Notes: generated by a model from the sequence alone, not told the origin. 64,000 nucleotides of DNA from Ruminococcus sp. UBA3665 (GCA_002373165.1 DFJS01000051.1:1045-65044), one strand, 5' to 3'. Shown: positions 8,679-17,971, numbered from the stretch's first letter. Numbers and translations are program-made.

Positions 8679-10073
8679 TTATTCCTGAATGGATTTTGCC
8701 TTTTCGACAGCTTCGTCGATTGTGCCGACGAACAGGAACGCCGATTCCGGCAGGTCATCATGTTTGCCCTCGATGATTTCTTTAAAGCCTCTGATTGTTT
8801 CTTTGAGAGGAACGTATTTGCCCTGCATACCTGTGAACTGTTCGGCAACCGAGAACGGCTGGGACAGGAAACGCTGTACTTTACGGGCACGGAGTACAAT
8901 GCGCTTATCTTCGTCAGAGAGTTCGTCCATGCCCATGATTGCAATGATATCCTGCAATTCGTTATATCTCTGCAAGATCGTCTGGACGGCGCGGGCAGTT
9001 TCATAATGTTCATGGCCGACGATATCCGGGTCTAAGATTCTGGAAGTACTTTCAAGAGGATCGACTGCCGGATAAATACCCAGAGAAGCGATCGAACGGG
9101 ATAATACAGTAGTAGCATCCAGATGGGCGAATGTCGTCGCCGGAGCAGGGTCTGTGAGGTCATCGGCCGGAACATAAACGGCCTGTACGGAAGTGATAGA
9201 ACCTTTCTTAGTAGAAGTGATTCTCTCCTGTAATGCGCCCATTTCGGTAGCGAGAGTCGGCTGATAGCCTACAGCAGAGGGCATTCTTCCCAGCAGAGCC
9301 GAAACTTCCGAACCGGCCTGTGTGAATCTGAAAATATTATCGATAAATAACAATACATCCTGACCTTCGGTATCGCGGAAATATTCTGCCATCGTCAGGC
9401 CGGACAGAGCTACGCGCATTCTTGCGCCGGGGGGTTCATTCATCTGACCGTATACGAGAACAGTCTTATTCAGAACGCCGCTTTCCTTCATTTCGTTATA
9501 GAGGTCATTGCCTTCACGGGTACGTTCGCCGACTCCGGTAAAGACGGAAATACCGCCGTGCTGATTTGCAACGTTGTTGATCAGCTCCTGAATCAGAACA
9601 GTCTTTCCGACTCCGGCACCGCCGAATAAGCCGATTTTACCGCCTTTCAGGTACGGCGCGATCAGGTCGATAACTTTGATTCCGGTTTCGAGCACTTCGT
9701 TAGAAGCAGTTTGTTCTTCATAGCTGGGGGCTTCGCGATGGATTTCCCATTTTTCGGCGGTATCGGGAGTGGGTTTTTCGTCGATTGCTTCGCCGAGCAG
9801 ATTGAACATTCTGCCGAGAGTTTCTTTGCCGACCGGGACTTTAATCGGCGCGCCGGTGTCGACAGCATCCATACCGCGGACTAAGCCGTCCGTACTGCCC
9901 ATAGAAATACATCTGACGATATCATCGCCGATATGCTGGGCGACTTCAATCACGAGCTGTTTGCCGTTATTATCGACTGTGATTGCATTAAGCAGGCGGG
10001 GAAGCTGGTCTTTGGGGAAGCGAACGTCCACGACTGCGCCGATAATCTGCACGATTTTACCAATATTCTGCAT
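8679..10073 (-). CDS. atpD: F-type ATP synthase beta subunit
   Basis: Catalytic subunit, 464 residues, full length. Walker A GGAGVGKTVLIQELI near residue 150, the DELSDEDK motif near 400 and the arginine-rich AGERTREGNDLY-type block (here VGERTREGNDLY) are intact. The AGAAAGGA ribosome site lies 7 bases before ATG. Unlike most atp operons, atpD does not follow atpG directly: about 1.9 kb of unrelated genes lie between. The 113 bases before its ribosome site are AT-rich with no convincing promoter, so read-through through the inserted genes is likely. Confidence 0.98.
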   Translation of the reverse strand: MQNIGKIVQIIGAVVDVRFPKDQLPRLLNAITVDNNGKQLVIEVAQHIGDDIVRCISMGSTDGLVRGMDAVDTGAPIKVPVGKETLGRMFNLLGEAIDEKPTPDTAEKWEIHREAPSYEEQTASNEVLETGIKVIDLIAPYLKGGKIGLFGGAGVGKTVLIQELINNVANQHGGISVFTGVGERTREGNDLYNEMKESGVLNKTVLVYGQMNEPPGARMRVALSGLTMAEYFRDTEGQDVLLFIDNIFRFTQAGSEVSALLGRMPSAVGYQPTLATEMGALQERITSTKKGSITSVQAVYVPADDLTDPAPATTFAHLDATTVLSRSIASLGIYPAVDPLESTSRILDPDIVGHEHYETARAVQTILQRYNELQDIIAIMGMDELSDEDKRIVLRARKVQRFLSQPFSVAEQFTGMQGKYVPLKETIRGFKEIIEGKHDDLPESAFLFVGTIDEAVEKAKSIQE

Positions 10074-10186
10074 GATAATATCCTTTCTATCAGTTTTTGG
10101 AAATTTATGTTTCTTGTTATTTTATATTCCTGAGATAAATCAAGATTTTATTTTATTTTTTAATTGCAGGGAACACTGAAGTGCTG

Positions 10187-11034
10187 TCACTTATTTAAAT
10201 ACTCTAAAAATATGGCGGCAATATCTTCTAGATTTTTATAACTGAACCCATTCTGGCGGCTGAAATAGTTATGTTATATACATTTAATGCCATCCAATGT
10301 AAACAGCTGAATCTTATGATCCTTACAGTTGCCTTTTACAGTATCTGTTTCAATAACAATATTGGGATACAGACGCTTTATGATCTCAGAAAACTTGCTT
10401 CCATTAAAAATAACACCTTTTATATTCTTATTTTTCGTTATAAAATCCCAAATTGATTTCATCCTTTCACTCAGGTACTTGTCTGCTTTTTAGGTGTTTT
10501 CTTAAATTCGTGGGAAGGATACGGAATAATATCAATATTAATAAGATACTCAAAGAATACATCAAATTGCTTATCTTTTGGAATTTCTTCATTGATCAGC
10601 TTGCTAAGGTAAGGCCGGAGGCAATTATAATACGAATAATCGGAATTTTTATTTTCTAATTTAATTTCTGATTCAATTTTTGAAATCAGTGTAAAGAATT
10701 CCAAAATAAATTTATGGTAATTATCGACAGATCCTTTCTTTATTTCTTCCTCTCTTTTAGAAAGCTCCTCTTTAAAGCCAGGGTTCAAAGAAATAACTAC
10801 ATACTTTTCTTTTTTATCTTTATAGTTTCCGACAATATAAGTGGGCAGATAATCATTTTTGAATCTGAATTCTGGATTTTCAGTTACTCCAAATAATTTC
10901 GACATGTCGTCAACCTTTTTTTTATATTCTTCTTTATTCTCATAAAACAGTCTAAAATCATCCCACATGTCTTTTTCCAACAGTGTCAAATTATTTCCGA
11001 ATTTTGCCATAATTTCTTTTTCCAATGCTGTCAT
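10187..11034 (-). pseudogene. Decayed gene, possibly uracil-DNA-glycosylase-superfamily-like
   Basis: One ancestral reading frame of about 282 codons is broken twice. Frame 1 runs from ATG 11034 to TGA 10471 (187 residues). At an A5 run (+ strand T5, 10487-10491) adding one base joins it in frame to ADKYLSERMKSIWDFI and the next 62 residues. That piece stops at TAA 10274-10276, but the same frame then reads on as HNYFSRQNGFSYKNLEDIA to a TGA at 10187. The pieces VVISLNPGF, NIDIIPYPS and GVIFNGSKF recall the UDG superfamily, a weak family guess. It is AT-richer than the atp genes around it. Either fragment could still be translated; a sequencing error could explain the frameshift but less easily both lesions. 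Confidence 0.7.
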
Positions 11035-11088
11035 AGCTAAGTTTCCTCCATATAATTATTTTTTTAGCTGATAGCCGTAAATTTCGGA

Positions 11089-11766
11089 TTACCATATAAA
11101 AGGCAATAATCTGTATTTTACTTTCTTTTGATATTCCTCATAGCCGGGCAGACCGTCTTTCAGAATTTTTTCTTCGTTCTGGATTCTCTTGATGATGATA
11201 ACCGGATAGAATAAGAAAATCACAAACGAAATCAGAGAACCCAGTATCAGCGGAACAGACAGAAACATCAGAATCGTTGCGGTATACATCGGATGACGAA
11301 TGATGCCATATAATCCGGTATCGATAATTTTCTGATTTTCCTGTACTTCAACGGTTCGGGAAAGATAGGTATTTTCCCGGAGCACTTCGGCATACATGCC
11401 GTAACCCAGCAGAAAGATCAGAGAAAACAAAATCACAAACCAATCGGAGAGCACCAGCCACTGAAAACGATAATTCAGCCCGGCAGTCACGAATCCGAGC
11501 AGAAATATCATTCCGCTGAATGCAACGACTTTTTTCTGTTCGGATTCTGATTCTCTGGCATTCAGGCGTTTTTGCAGGAGTTCCGGATTTTTTATCATCA
11601 GGACGATTCCCATCATCAGCATAGGGAGAAATAACACGCCCATGAAAATCCAGCCGTTTTTGTAATGCAGAGTTCCGGCAGGAAGGAACAGCAATGCCGA
11701 AATCAGAACAAATCCTGTCAAAAATTTCGTGACTGCCTGAATGAATAATTTCTGATTTCCGATCAT
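11089..11766 (-). CDS. Isoprenylcysteine carboxyl methyltransferase (ICMT/PEMT) family membrane protein
   Basis: 225 residues with about five membrane helices. The C-terminal SAM-binding signature is clear: GLYGIIRHPMYTA, then IQNEEKILKDGLPGYEEYQ and KVKYRLLPFIW, the same pattern as ICMT and bacterial PEMT-like enzymes. Bacterial members methylate varied lipids or small molecules, so the substrate is unknown. The ATG follows the stop of the upstream zinc-ribbon gene by one base (TAAcATG), so the two are coupled. Part of the gene set lodged between atpG and atpD. Confidence 0.85.
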   Translation of the reverse strand: MIGNQKLFIQAVTKFLTGFVLISALLFLPAGTLHYKNGWIFMGVLFLPMLMMGIVLMIKNPELLQKRLNARESESEQKKVVAFSGMIFLLGFVTAGLNYRFQWLVLSDWFVILFSLIFLLGYGMYAEVLRENTYLSRTVEVQENQKIIDTGLYGIIRHPMYTATILMFLSVPLILGSLISFVIFLFYPVIIIKRIQNEEKILKDGLPGYEEYQKKVKYRLLPFIW

Positions 11767-11767
11767 G

Positions 11768-11995
11768 TTAATCTTCTTTCAGAAGAGGCAGAATCAGTTT
11801 GCAGGCAGGACAATGATAAGTTTCTGCCTGTGAAGCGGAAAGAAGCATCTTTGAGAAAGATTTTCTCTTGAAGATATTTTTCTTTGCTTCTTCTTCAGAA
11901 GTAAAAGTCAGAATCATCTGACCGATGCCATTTGTGGAAAGAAAAATAGAATTCCCGGTTTCCATTTCCTGACTGCATTTCGGACATAACATCAT
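11768..11995 (-). CDS. Small zinc-ribbon protein (DUF6487/PF20097-like)
   Basis: 75 residues with CPKC near the N-terminus and CPAC near the C-terminus, forming one four-cysteine zinc ribbon around a hydrophobic middle. The pattern resembles the PF20097 group of short Firmicute proteins of unknown function. It begins 9 bases after atpG with an AGGAG ribosome site and is coupled to the methyltransferase downstream. Confidence 0.75.
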   Translation of the reverse strand: MMLCPKCSQEMETGNSIFLSTNGIGQMILTFTSEEEAKKNIFKRKSFSKMLLSASQAETYHCPACKLILPLLKED

Positions 11996-12004
11996 AATTT
12001 CTCC

Positions 12005-12871
12005 TTATTGCTGTGCATTTGCACCGCTGACAATTTCAGTTAATTCCTGCGTGATTGCCCCCTGACGCGCTCTGTTATACTGCAATGACAGATTGTCGAT
12101 CATTTCAGTAGCGTTATCAGTTGCATTTTCCATCGCAGTCCGGCGGGCGGCCTGTTCAGAAGCGAAAGATTCGACAATTGCGCCATAAATCAGGCTTGCG
12201 ACGTACCGGGGAACAAGCTTGTCGAAAACTTCTTCCGGAGAGGGTTCATATTCGACAGCACAATGTCTCGGATGCGTACCGGGCATTTCGTCCAGCGGAA
12301 TGACTTCCATTTTCTGTGCGACCTGCATAATCGGCGAAACATAGTTTGTAAAGACGATTTCGACCGTCTGGAGCGATTCATGCCGCTTATAAGTATTCAG
12401 AATCAGTTCGGCCATATCCATTGCAAGATAGATATTCATATGTTCGGCGATATGATCATAAGCTTTCAGGATTTTGACATCCCGGTTCTCGAAATAATCA
12501 ACAGCTTTCTGACCGATAGGCATGACGATAGGATTTCCGCCCTGTGCCTTGATTTCGTTGATTCTTGCCTGTGCAATTTTCAGCACATTGGAATTGAAGC
12601 CTCCGGCGAGGCCTCTGTCTCCGGCGATGACAATCAGCAAAGCCGCACCTTTTTCCGTCCGCTTGCGGACAAACTGCGAATTAAAATAAGGATCTTCGGC
12701 AGCGATTTCAGCCATGAGTTTATAAGTGGCCTCGAAGAACGGCTGTGCGGCTTCGGCGCGGTCTTTAGCTCTCCGGAGTTTGGAAGAAGCTACCAGTTCC
12801 ATTGCCTTTGTAATCTGCATGGTACTCTGAACGCTGTGCATCCGGCGTTTAATATCTTTCAGATTTGCCAT
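12005..12871 (-). CDS. atpG: F-type ATP synthase gamma subunit
   Basis: Rotor shaft of F1, 288 residues. The N-terminal helix MANLKDIKRRMHSVQSTMQI and the C-terminal helix with NATEMIDNLSLQYNRARQ are the diagnostic coiled-coil blocks; GDRGLAGGFN lies near residue 85. The start follows the atpA stop by 6 bases, with the ribosome site GGTGATG overlapping that stop. Confidence 0.97.
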   Translation of the reverse strand: MANLKDIKRRMHSVQSTMQITKAMELVASSKLRRAKDRAEAAQPFFEATYKLMAEIAAEDPYFNSQFVRKRTEKGAALLIVIAGDRGLAGGFNSNVLKIAQARINEIKAQGGNPIVMPIGQKAVDYFENRDVKILKAYDHIAEHMNIYLAMDMAELILNTYKRHESLQTVEIVFTNYVSPIMQVAQKMEVIPLDEMPGTHPRHCAVEYEPSPEEVFDKLVPRYVASLIYGAIVESFASEQAARRTAMENATDNATEMIDNLSLQYNRARQGAITQELTEIVSGANAQQ

Positions 12872-12877
12872 AGAGCA

Positions 12878-14380
12878 TCACCACTGTGTATTGAATTCCG
12901 TCAGGGCTTCGCCGAGAGCAGTTTCATTTTCTTTTGTGAGATCTTTTGTATCCAGAATAGATTGCAGTACTTCCGGATGACTTTCCTGCATAAAGACTGC
13001 AAGCTTTTCCTGATATTCCTTGATTTTTGCAACCGGAATCTGATTCAGATAGCCTTTGGTGACGGCATAGATAATGCAGACCTGAATTTCTACCGGAACA
13101 GGGGAATTTTTATCCTGTTTCAGAACTTCTACAATGCGTTCGCCCATTGCAAGACGATTTTTAGTATCTTCATCAAGATCAGAGCCGAACTGGGAAAACG
13201 CCTGTAATTCTCTGTACTGCGAGTAAGATAATTTCAGCGAACCGGAAACTTTCTTCATGGCCTTGATTTGTGCGGCACTTCCCACACGGGATACGGAAAT
13301 ACCCGGATTCACGGCAGGACGAACGCCGGCATTGAACAGATCAGTTTCCAAGAAAATCTGGCCGTCCGTGATGGAAATGACATTTGTCGGAATATAGGCT
13401 GATACGTCTCCGGCCTGAGTTTCGATAATCGGCAGAGCCGTCAGCGAACCGCCGCCGTAATTTTCGTTATAACTGCAAGCTCTCTCCAGCAGTCTGGAAT
13501 GCAGATAGAAGACATCACCCGGAAATGCTTCACGTCCCGGCGGTCTCTTCAATAACAGAGACAAAGCACGGTAAGCAACGGCATGTTTGGACAGATCGTC
13601 ATACACACACAGAACATCTTTCCCCTGATCGAGGAAATATTCACCCATCGCACAGCCTGAATACGGTGCAATATACTGTAACGGCGCGAGTTCGGAAGCC
13701 GTTGCCGATACAATGATAGTATATTCCATTGCGCCGGCTTTCCGGAGCGTTTCGGCAACGTTGGCGACAGTCGAACGCTTCTGTCCGATGGCAACATAGA
13801 TACAGATAATATCTTTTCCCTTCTGATTGATAATCGTATCGAGTGCGATTGTTGTCTTGCCGGTCTGGCGGTCGCCGATGATTAATTCACGCTGGCCGCG
13901 GCCAATCGGAATCATAGAATCGATTGCTTTGATGCCGGTCTGCAAGGGCTTGTGAACGGATTTTCTTGTAATTACGCCGGAGGCGACTTTTTCAATCGGC
14001 GCACGTTTGGCAGTCTGAATGGCTCCTTTGCCGTCGATTGGCTGACCGAGTGCATTCACAACTCTGCCGAGGAGTTCGTCACCAACCGGAACGGACATAA
14101 TTTCGCCTGTTCTCTTGACGGAAGAACCCTCTTTGATATCTTCATCAGAACCCAGAAGAACTGCGCCGACACTGTCCTGTTCGAGGTTGAGTGCCATGCC
14201 GTAAACGCCGTTCTCGAACTGAATCAGTTCGCCGGACATGCATTTTTCGAGTCCGTGAATGTTGGCGATACCGTCTCCGACAGTGATAACCGTACCGACA
14301 TCAGAAAGCGAAATCTGTGCATGATAATTCTTAATCTGTTCTTTGATAATACTGGATATTTCATCCGGTCTTAAATTCAT
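12878..14380 (-). CDS. atpA: F-type ATP synthase alpha subunit
   Basis: 500 residues. P-loop GDRQTGKTTIALDTI near 170, VSRVGSAAQ near 370, and the usual N-terminus MNLRPDEISSIIKEQI. I chose ATG 14380 over the GTG at 14392 because it gives the family N-terminus; the AGAGGTG ribosome site is 11 bases away. The intergenic gap of 130 bases to the LRR gene upstream is AT-rich, without a clear promoter. Confidence 0.97.
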   Translation of the reverse strand: MNLRPDEISSIIKEQIKNYHAQISLSDVGTVITVGDGIANIHGLEKCMSGELIQFENGVYGMALNLEQDSVGAVLLGSDEDIKEGSSVKRTGEIMSVPVGDELLGRVVNALGQPIDGKGAIQTAKRAPIEKVASGVITRKSVHKPLQTGIKAIDSMIPIGRGQRELIIGDRQTGKTTIALDTIINQKGKDIICIYVAIGQKRSTVANVAETLRKAGAMEYTIIVSATASELAPLQYIAPYSGCAMGEYFLDQGKDVLCVYDDLSKHAVAYRALSLLLKRPPGREAFPGDVFYLHSRLLERACSYNENYGGGSLTALPIIETQAGDVSAYIPTNVISITDGQIFLETDLFNAGVRPAVNPGISVSRVGSAAQIKAMKKVSGSLKLSYSQYRELQAFSQFGSDLDEDTKNRLAMGERIVEVLKQDKNSPVPVEIQVCIIYAVTKGYLNQIPVAKIKEYQEKLAVFMQESHPEVLQSILDTKDLTKENETALGEALTEFNTQW

Positions 14381-14510
14381 AGAGAAAATCACACCTCTTT
14401 CTCATAAAATTATTTTTGATTTGATAAATCAGAAATTTATTTAACTCATCAATTATTTATTATTGTACATACTTGACATCGTTTGTCAAAGGCGATACAT
14501 CAACGTACAG

Positions 14511-15359
14511 TTAAAATTGTTCGATAAGACATCTTACACGGTCGATAACTTCATCAGCCACTGCATAGGGGTTCTCGCCCTTGCAATATATTGCAAGTAT
14601 CGCCTTTATCTCCTCGTCAGTTAATTCTCTATCAACTTCCATAGGTTCGATTTCATCAGGATAGAATGCAAAACTCCTGTCCCCGACGATAAGTTCTCTT
14701 AGCGACTCACAATCCATAAACAGGGTATATCCACAATCATCATCGTGGATAAATCTCACATTCTCCGGCAGACGTACTCTTTCAAGGCTTCTACATGATG
14801 CGATACTCGCAATAGTGTTGATCTCCACCACACTGTCGGGGATGTAAAGTTCTTTCAGGCTTGAGCATCTGAAGAAAGCATCGTTGCTGATTTTTGTTAC
14901 GGTGTTGGGTATTGTAACAGCTTCAAGCCCTGAGCAGTAACTGAAAGTACCTTCGCCTATTTCAGTGATACCATTTGGAATATCTACCCTGCGCAGTGCC
15001 GGACTTTCGGTAAAAGTTGCACAAAGCTTGCCGCATAGACTTTCCGGCAGTACCACTTCTTCAAGCTTATTACAGAGGGCAAATGCAGAGTTGCCCACAA
15101 TCTGTAAGCTATCGGGACATATAACTTTGATTATGTCATTATCCTGAAAAAAAGCTTCTTCGTCAAGCACTGTAACGCCATCAGGTATTGTGACCACTTC
15201 GGGTGATCGGCTTATTTCATAGCTTTTCCGGCAGACGACGAGTTTTCCGTCGTACACTTCCGCACATTTTTTCAGGAACACTGTATCCGCAGATTTCACG
15301 ACCTCCACATCAACACTTCCGGGTGTTTTAATGAACTCTTGATTATTCTTCTCAAGCAT
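14511..15359 (-). CDS. BspA-type leucine-rich repeat protein (LRR_5), cytosolic
   Basis: 282 residues with about six 23-residue repeats of the form LEEVxIPxSVxxIGxxAFxxCxxL, for example VTIPNTVTKISNDAFFRCSS and LYIPDSVVEINTIA. No signal peptide or anchor. The C-terminal 50 residues (DRELTDEEIKAILAIYCKG) are helical. The start is ATG 15359, 6 bases from AGGAGG; an ATG one codon earlier is less well spaced. It lies between atpH and atpA in the same direction, a place where no ATP synthase gene is missing, so it is an insertion into the operon. Function unknown; LRR_5 proteins usually mediate protein binding. Confidence 0.85.
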   Translation of the reverse strand: MLEKNNQEFIKTPGSVDVEVVKSADTVFLKKCAEVYDGKLVVCRKSYEISRSPEVVTIPDGVTVLDEEAFFQDNDIIKVICPDSLQIVGNSAFALCNKLEEVVLPESLCGKLCATFTESPALRRVDIPNGITEIGEGTFSYCSGLEAVTIPNTVTKISNDAFFRCSSLKELYIPDSVVEINTIASIASCRSLERVRLPENVRFIHDDDCGYTLFMDCESLRELIVGDRSFAFYPDEIEPMEVDRELTDEEIKAILAIYCKGENPYAVADEVIDRVRCLIEQF

Positions 15360-15396
15360 CATTACCCTCCTATATATATTCCGATTTAGCTTTACA

Positions 15397-15921
15397 TTAC
15401 TGCTGTGCAAAAGCCTTGATTCTGGACTTGATGGAATTATCCATTCTGGTATCACCGTACTGGACAATCATGCCGCCCATCAGGGAGCTGTCAACAGATT
15501 CACGAAGCAGAATATTTTTATTTAATTTCTGCTGTAATTTTTCTTTCAGGGCGATTCTCTGCGAATCTTCGAGCGGAACGGCAGAAATCACAAAGACTTC
15601 GGCAATCGAGAATGCTTTGTAATAAAGCTTGTTGAATGCATTCCGGATATCAGAAATCCTGTTGATTCTGCGCTTCTCTACCAGAAGACAGAGAAAATTT
15701 TCAGTAATGCCCTGTTCTTCGCCGATGATTTTTCTTAATACAGAAATTCGTTCGGATAAATCCAGCGTCGGAACATCAAGAAGCGAAATCAGCTCCGGAT
15801 ATTGCAGCATCAGATCTGTAACCTGATTCAGTTCCTGATAAATTTTCTTTTCCTGATGTTCCTCCTGCGCCAGGAGAAACAGGGCTTCGGCGTACACATG
15901 ACCGACTGTCTGCTGTGTCAT
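15397..15921 (-). CDS. atpH: F-type ATP synthase delta subunit
   Basis: Peripheral-stalk cap that links b to the top of F1; 174 residues. N-terminal helical bundle (VGHVYAEALFLLAQE) and the C-terminal signature GGMIVQYGDTRMDNSIKSRI. Its ATG overlaps the stop of atpF by 4 bases. Confidence 0.95.
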   Translation of the reverse strand: MTQQTVGHVYAEALFLLAQEEHQEKKIYQELNQVTDLMLQYPELISLLDVPTLDLSERISVLRKIIGEEQGITENFLCLLVEKRRINRISDIRNAFNKLYYKAFSIAEVFVISAVPLEDSQRIALKEKLQQKLNKNILLRESVDSSLMGGMIVQYGDTRMDNSIKSRIKAFAQQ

Positions 15922-16412
15922 GACTGTTCACCTATTTTCTGAATGAAATCATCAATCAGGCGTTCATGATCGGCCTTATTGATTTCTTTTTCCATAATTT
16001 TTTCAGCCAGTTCCATAGCCAGATCAGAAATTTCGCCCTGAAGTTCTGTCCTGGCAAGATTCTTTTCACGTTCTGTTTCCAGAGTTGCTTTCTCACGGAC
16101 GGCCTGTGCCTCATGACGGGCTTTATCTAAGATAGAATCGCCCTGTTTCTGGGCAATTTTTTCCGCACGCTTGATGATAGAATCTGCTTCTTCTTTTGCA
16201 CCGGCGATAGCCTGGGCATATTTTTCCTTATCAGCGTTTGCAGAATTCAATGCATCATCAGCTTTCTGATAAGTGCCGTCCACTTCCTGCTGACGCTGTT
16301 CCAGAATGGCATCAATGCGCTTGAACAGAATCATCTTGAATGCAAGAAAAATCAATCCGGTATTAATCAGCGTGAATAAGATGGTACCGACATCAATTGA
16401 TAAAAAATCCAA
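15918..16412 (-). CDS. atpF: F-type ATP synthase b subunit
   Basis: 164 residues: one N-terminal membrane helix (IDVGTILFTLINTGLIFLAF) followed by the long charged stalk helix that dimerises and carries delta at its end. ATGA overlap with atpH. The ribosome site AGGAGG lies about 6 bases before the ATG. Confidence 0.95.
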   Translation of the reverse strand: MDFLSIDVGTILFTLINTGLIFLAFKMILFKRIDAILEQRQQEVDGTYQKADDALNSANADKEKYAQAIAGAKEEADSIIKRAEKIAQKQGDSILDKARHEAQAVREKATLETEREKNLARTELQGEISDLAMELAEKIMEKEINKADHERLIDDFIQKIGEQS

Positions 16413-16432
16413 TGTTCTGCCTCCTGTAGAGA

Positions 16433-16723
16433 TCAGCCGCTGACTTTGTTGATGAACGGATTGGCGAACATCAGCAGCAGGGCAACAAGCAGACCGTAAA
16501 TACCGGTCGATTCCGCAACGGCGCAGCCGATGAACATAGTTCTTGTTACCGCGCCGGAGCTTTCCGGCTGACGGCCGATTGATTCGCAGGCTTTGCCGAC
16601 GGCATAGCCTTCACCAATACCAGGGCCGATACCGGCAATCATCGCCGTACCTGCACCAAGGGCAGATGCGCCCAGTACGATAGCTCTTGACAGTTCTGTG
16701 TAATCCACGTTATTTGTTTCCAT
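16433..16723 (-). CDS. atpE: F-type ATP synthase c subunit, two-carboxylate (probably Na+) type
   Basis: Membrane rotor subunit, 96 residues, two helices. I start at ATG 16723 (METNNVDYTELS); the longer frame enters atpB. Helix 2 reads V69-A-E71-S72-T73-G-I-Y76, the same ligand set as the Na+-binding c rings of Ilyobacter (V63, E65, S66, T67, Y70). In helix 1 the Ilyobacter Gln32 position is Glu38 (GPGIGEGYAVGK), giving two carboxylates per site as described for Fusobacterium nucleatum. This suggests a sodium-driven enzyme; the ion is inferred, not shown. Confidence 0.95.
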   Translation of the reverse strand: METNNVDYTELSRAIVLGASALGAGTAMIAGIGPGIGEGYAVGKACESIGRQPESSGAVTRTMFIGCAVAESTGIYGLLVALLLMFANPFINKVSG

Positions 16724-16760
16724 AATAAGTACCTCCAGATTATTTTTTAATAAATTTTGT

Positions 16761-17513
16761 TTATGCCTCAGCATTGCCGTCCGCATTGGAAATATAGACC
16801 ATTGTCAGCATAATGAAGATAAATGCCTGCATAAATCCGCTGAACAGGTCAAAATACAGGGACATCACTGCCGGGATACCGATAGTCATGAACGCAATGC
16901 CGATTTTCGCTGTAATCACAGAGAGTGCATAATATAACAGACTCGTGATGACCATGCCGCTTACGACATTGCCGAAGTGACGAAGACTCATCGAAACAGG
17001 AGTTGCCACTTCACTGAGAATATTAATCGGCAGCATGACCGGAACAGGGTCAACATAGCCTTTCAGATAGCCGCCGAAGCCGTGGGTTTTGATATTTGTC
17101 CCGTGAATGAGTACAAATGTAATCAGTGCCCATGTCAGAGGAACGTTGAAATCCGCTGTGACCGAACGCAGTCCCAGCATACTGATCAGACTGCCCAGAA
17201 TCGAGAAGGTGAATAATGCTCCGATATAGGGCGCGAACCATCGCCAGCGTTTGCCCATGGTATCTTCTACCAGACCGTAAACGGTCTTGACTGCCCATTC
17301 CGCGACTGCCTGCTTTTTGGAAATATTTTTTGTTTTCAGATCGCTGGTCAGCCAGAGCAGCAAAAGCGTTACTGCAAGGATAATCACCCAGCTGAGGACA
17401 ATCGTTTCTGTCAGATTGATTGTCACGCCGCCAAGATCGAACGAGCAGACAATTTTAGGACCGCTGACATCCACACCATCGGGAGAACCTCGCAAAAAAT
17501 CACTGATACTCAA
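16761..17513 (-). CDS. atpB: F-type ATP synthase a subunit
   Basis: Stator channel subunit, 250 residues, five to six helices. The essential arginine is in SMSLRHFGNVVSGMVI, followed by the C-terminal helix ending FIFIMLTMVYISNA. It follows the AtpI-like gene by 18 bases and precedes atpE by 37. Confidence 0.96.
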   Translation of the reverse strand: MSISDFLRGSPDGVDVSGPKIVCSFDLGGVTINLTETIVLSWVIILAVTLLLLWLTSDLKTKNISKKQAVAEWAVKTVYGLVEDTMGKRWRWFAPYIGALFTFSILGSLISMLGLRSVTADFNVPLTWALITFVLIHGTNIKTHGFGGYLKGYVDPVPVMLPINILSEVATPVSMSLRHFGNVVSGMVITSLLYYALSVITAKIGIAFMTIGIPAVMSLYFDLFSGFMQAFIFIMLTMVYISNADGNAEA

Positions 17514-17531
17514 AAATAAATCCCTCCTGCC

Positions 17532-17906
17532 TTAAAATTTTTTGGATTTTTTGTCCGTGCGAAAAGATGCTATGCCGAATAAAATTTTCGGATAAAGAAA
17601 CGGCAAAACTGCTGTCACAGCACTGACGTGTTCAGAAATCAGCCCGGCGGCAATCACTGCCGAAGCAATCAATACCCGGATCAGATAGCCTTTGAAATCT
17701 CTGGTTTTGCCGTGATAGACGGCATTCAGGATACTCCTGCGGAGCAGCAGCAGATTGCACATGATACCGATACTCCCCAGCAGCAGACCAGTCAGCACGG
17801 CAATGCGGAATTTCACAACAATCAAAGAAACGATCCAGACAAGCAAATCCAGAACAATTGTTCCGACTGCTGCAAAGCGCAGTTCCCTGTGCAAATCTTC
17901 CTGCAT
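17532..17906 (-). CDS. atpI: ATP synthase subunit I (AtpI-like)
   Basis: 124-residue membrane protein with four predicted helices, first gene of the atp operon. AtpI proteins help c-ring assembly or ion supply. Sequence conservation in the family is low; the call rests on position, size and helix pattern (LLLGSIGIMCNLLLLRRSI). Its leader begins at the perfect promoter 17943-17971. Confidence 0.8.
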   Translation of the reverse strand: MQEDLHRELRFAAVGTIVLDLLVWIVSLIVVKFRIAVLTGLLLGSIGIMCNLLLLRRSILNAVYHGKTRDFKGYLIRVLIASAVIAAGLISEHVSAVTAVLPFLYPKILFGIASFRTDKKSKKF

Positions 17907-17942
17907 TGCTTCACCTCATTTCTATCTGTTCGCACAATATTA

Positions 17943-17971
17943 ATTATACTATGATTTGCCGGATATGTCAA
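17943..17971 (-). promoter_or_regulatory. Promoter of the ATP synthase operon
   Basis: TTGACA, 17-bp spacer, TATAAT, about 37 bases before the AtpI start codon. Both hexamers are exact consensus. Confidence 0.9.

Noticed and set aside
10471..11034. Programmed -1 frameshift at the A5 run of the decayed gene
   Set aside because: The slippery heptamer would be T-AAA-AAG, not a good X-XXY-YYZ site, and a nonsense codon further on also interrupts the frame.
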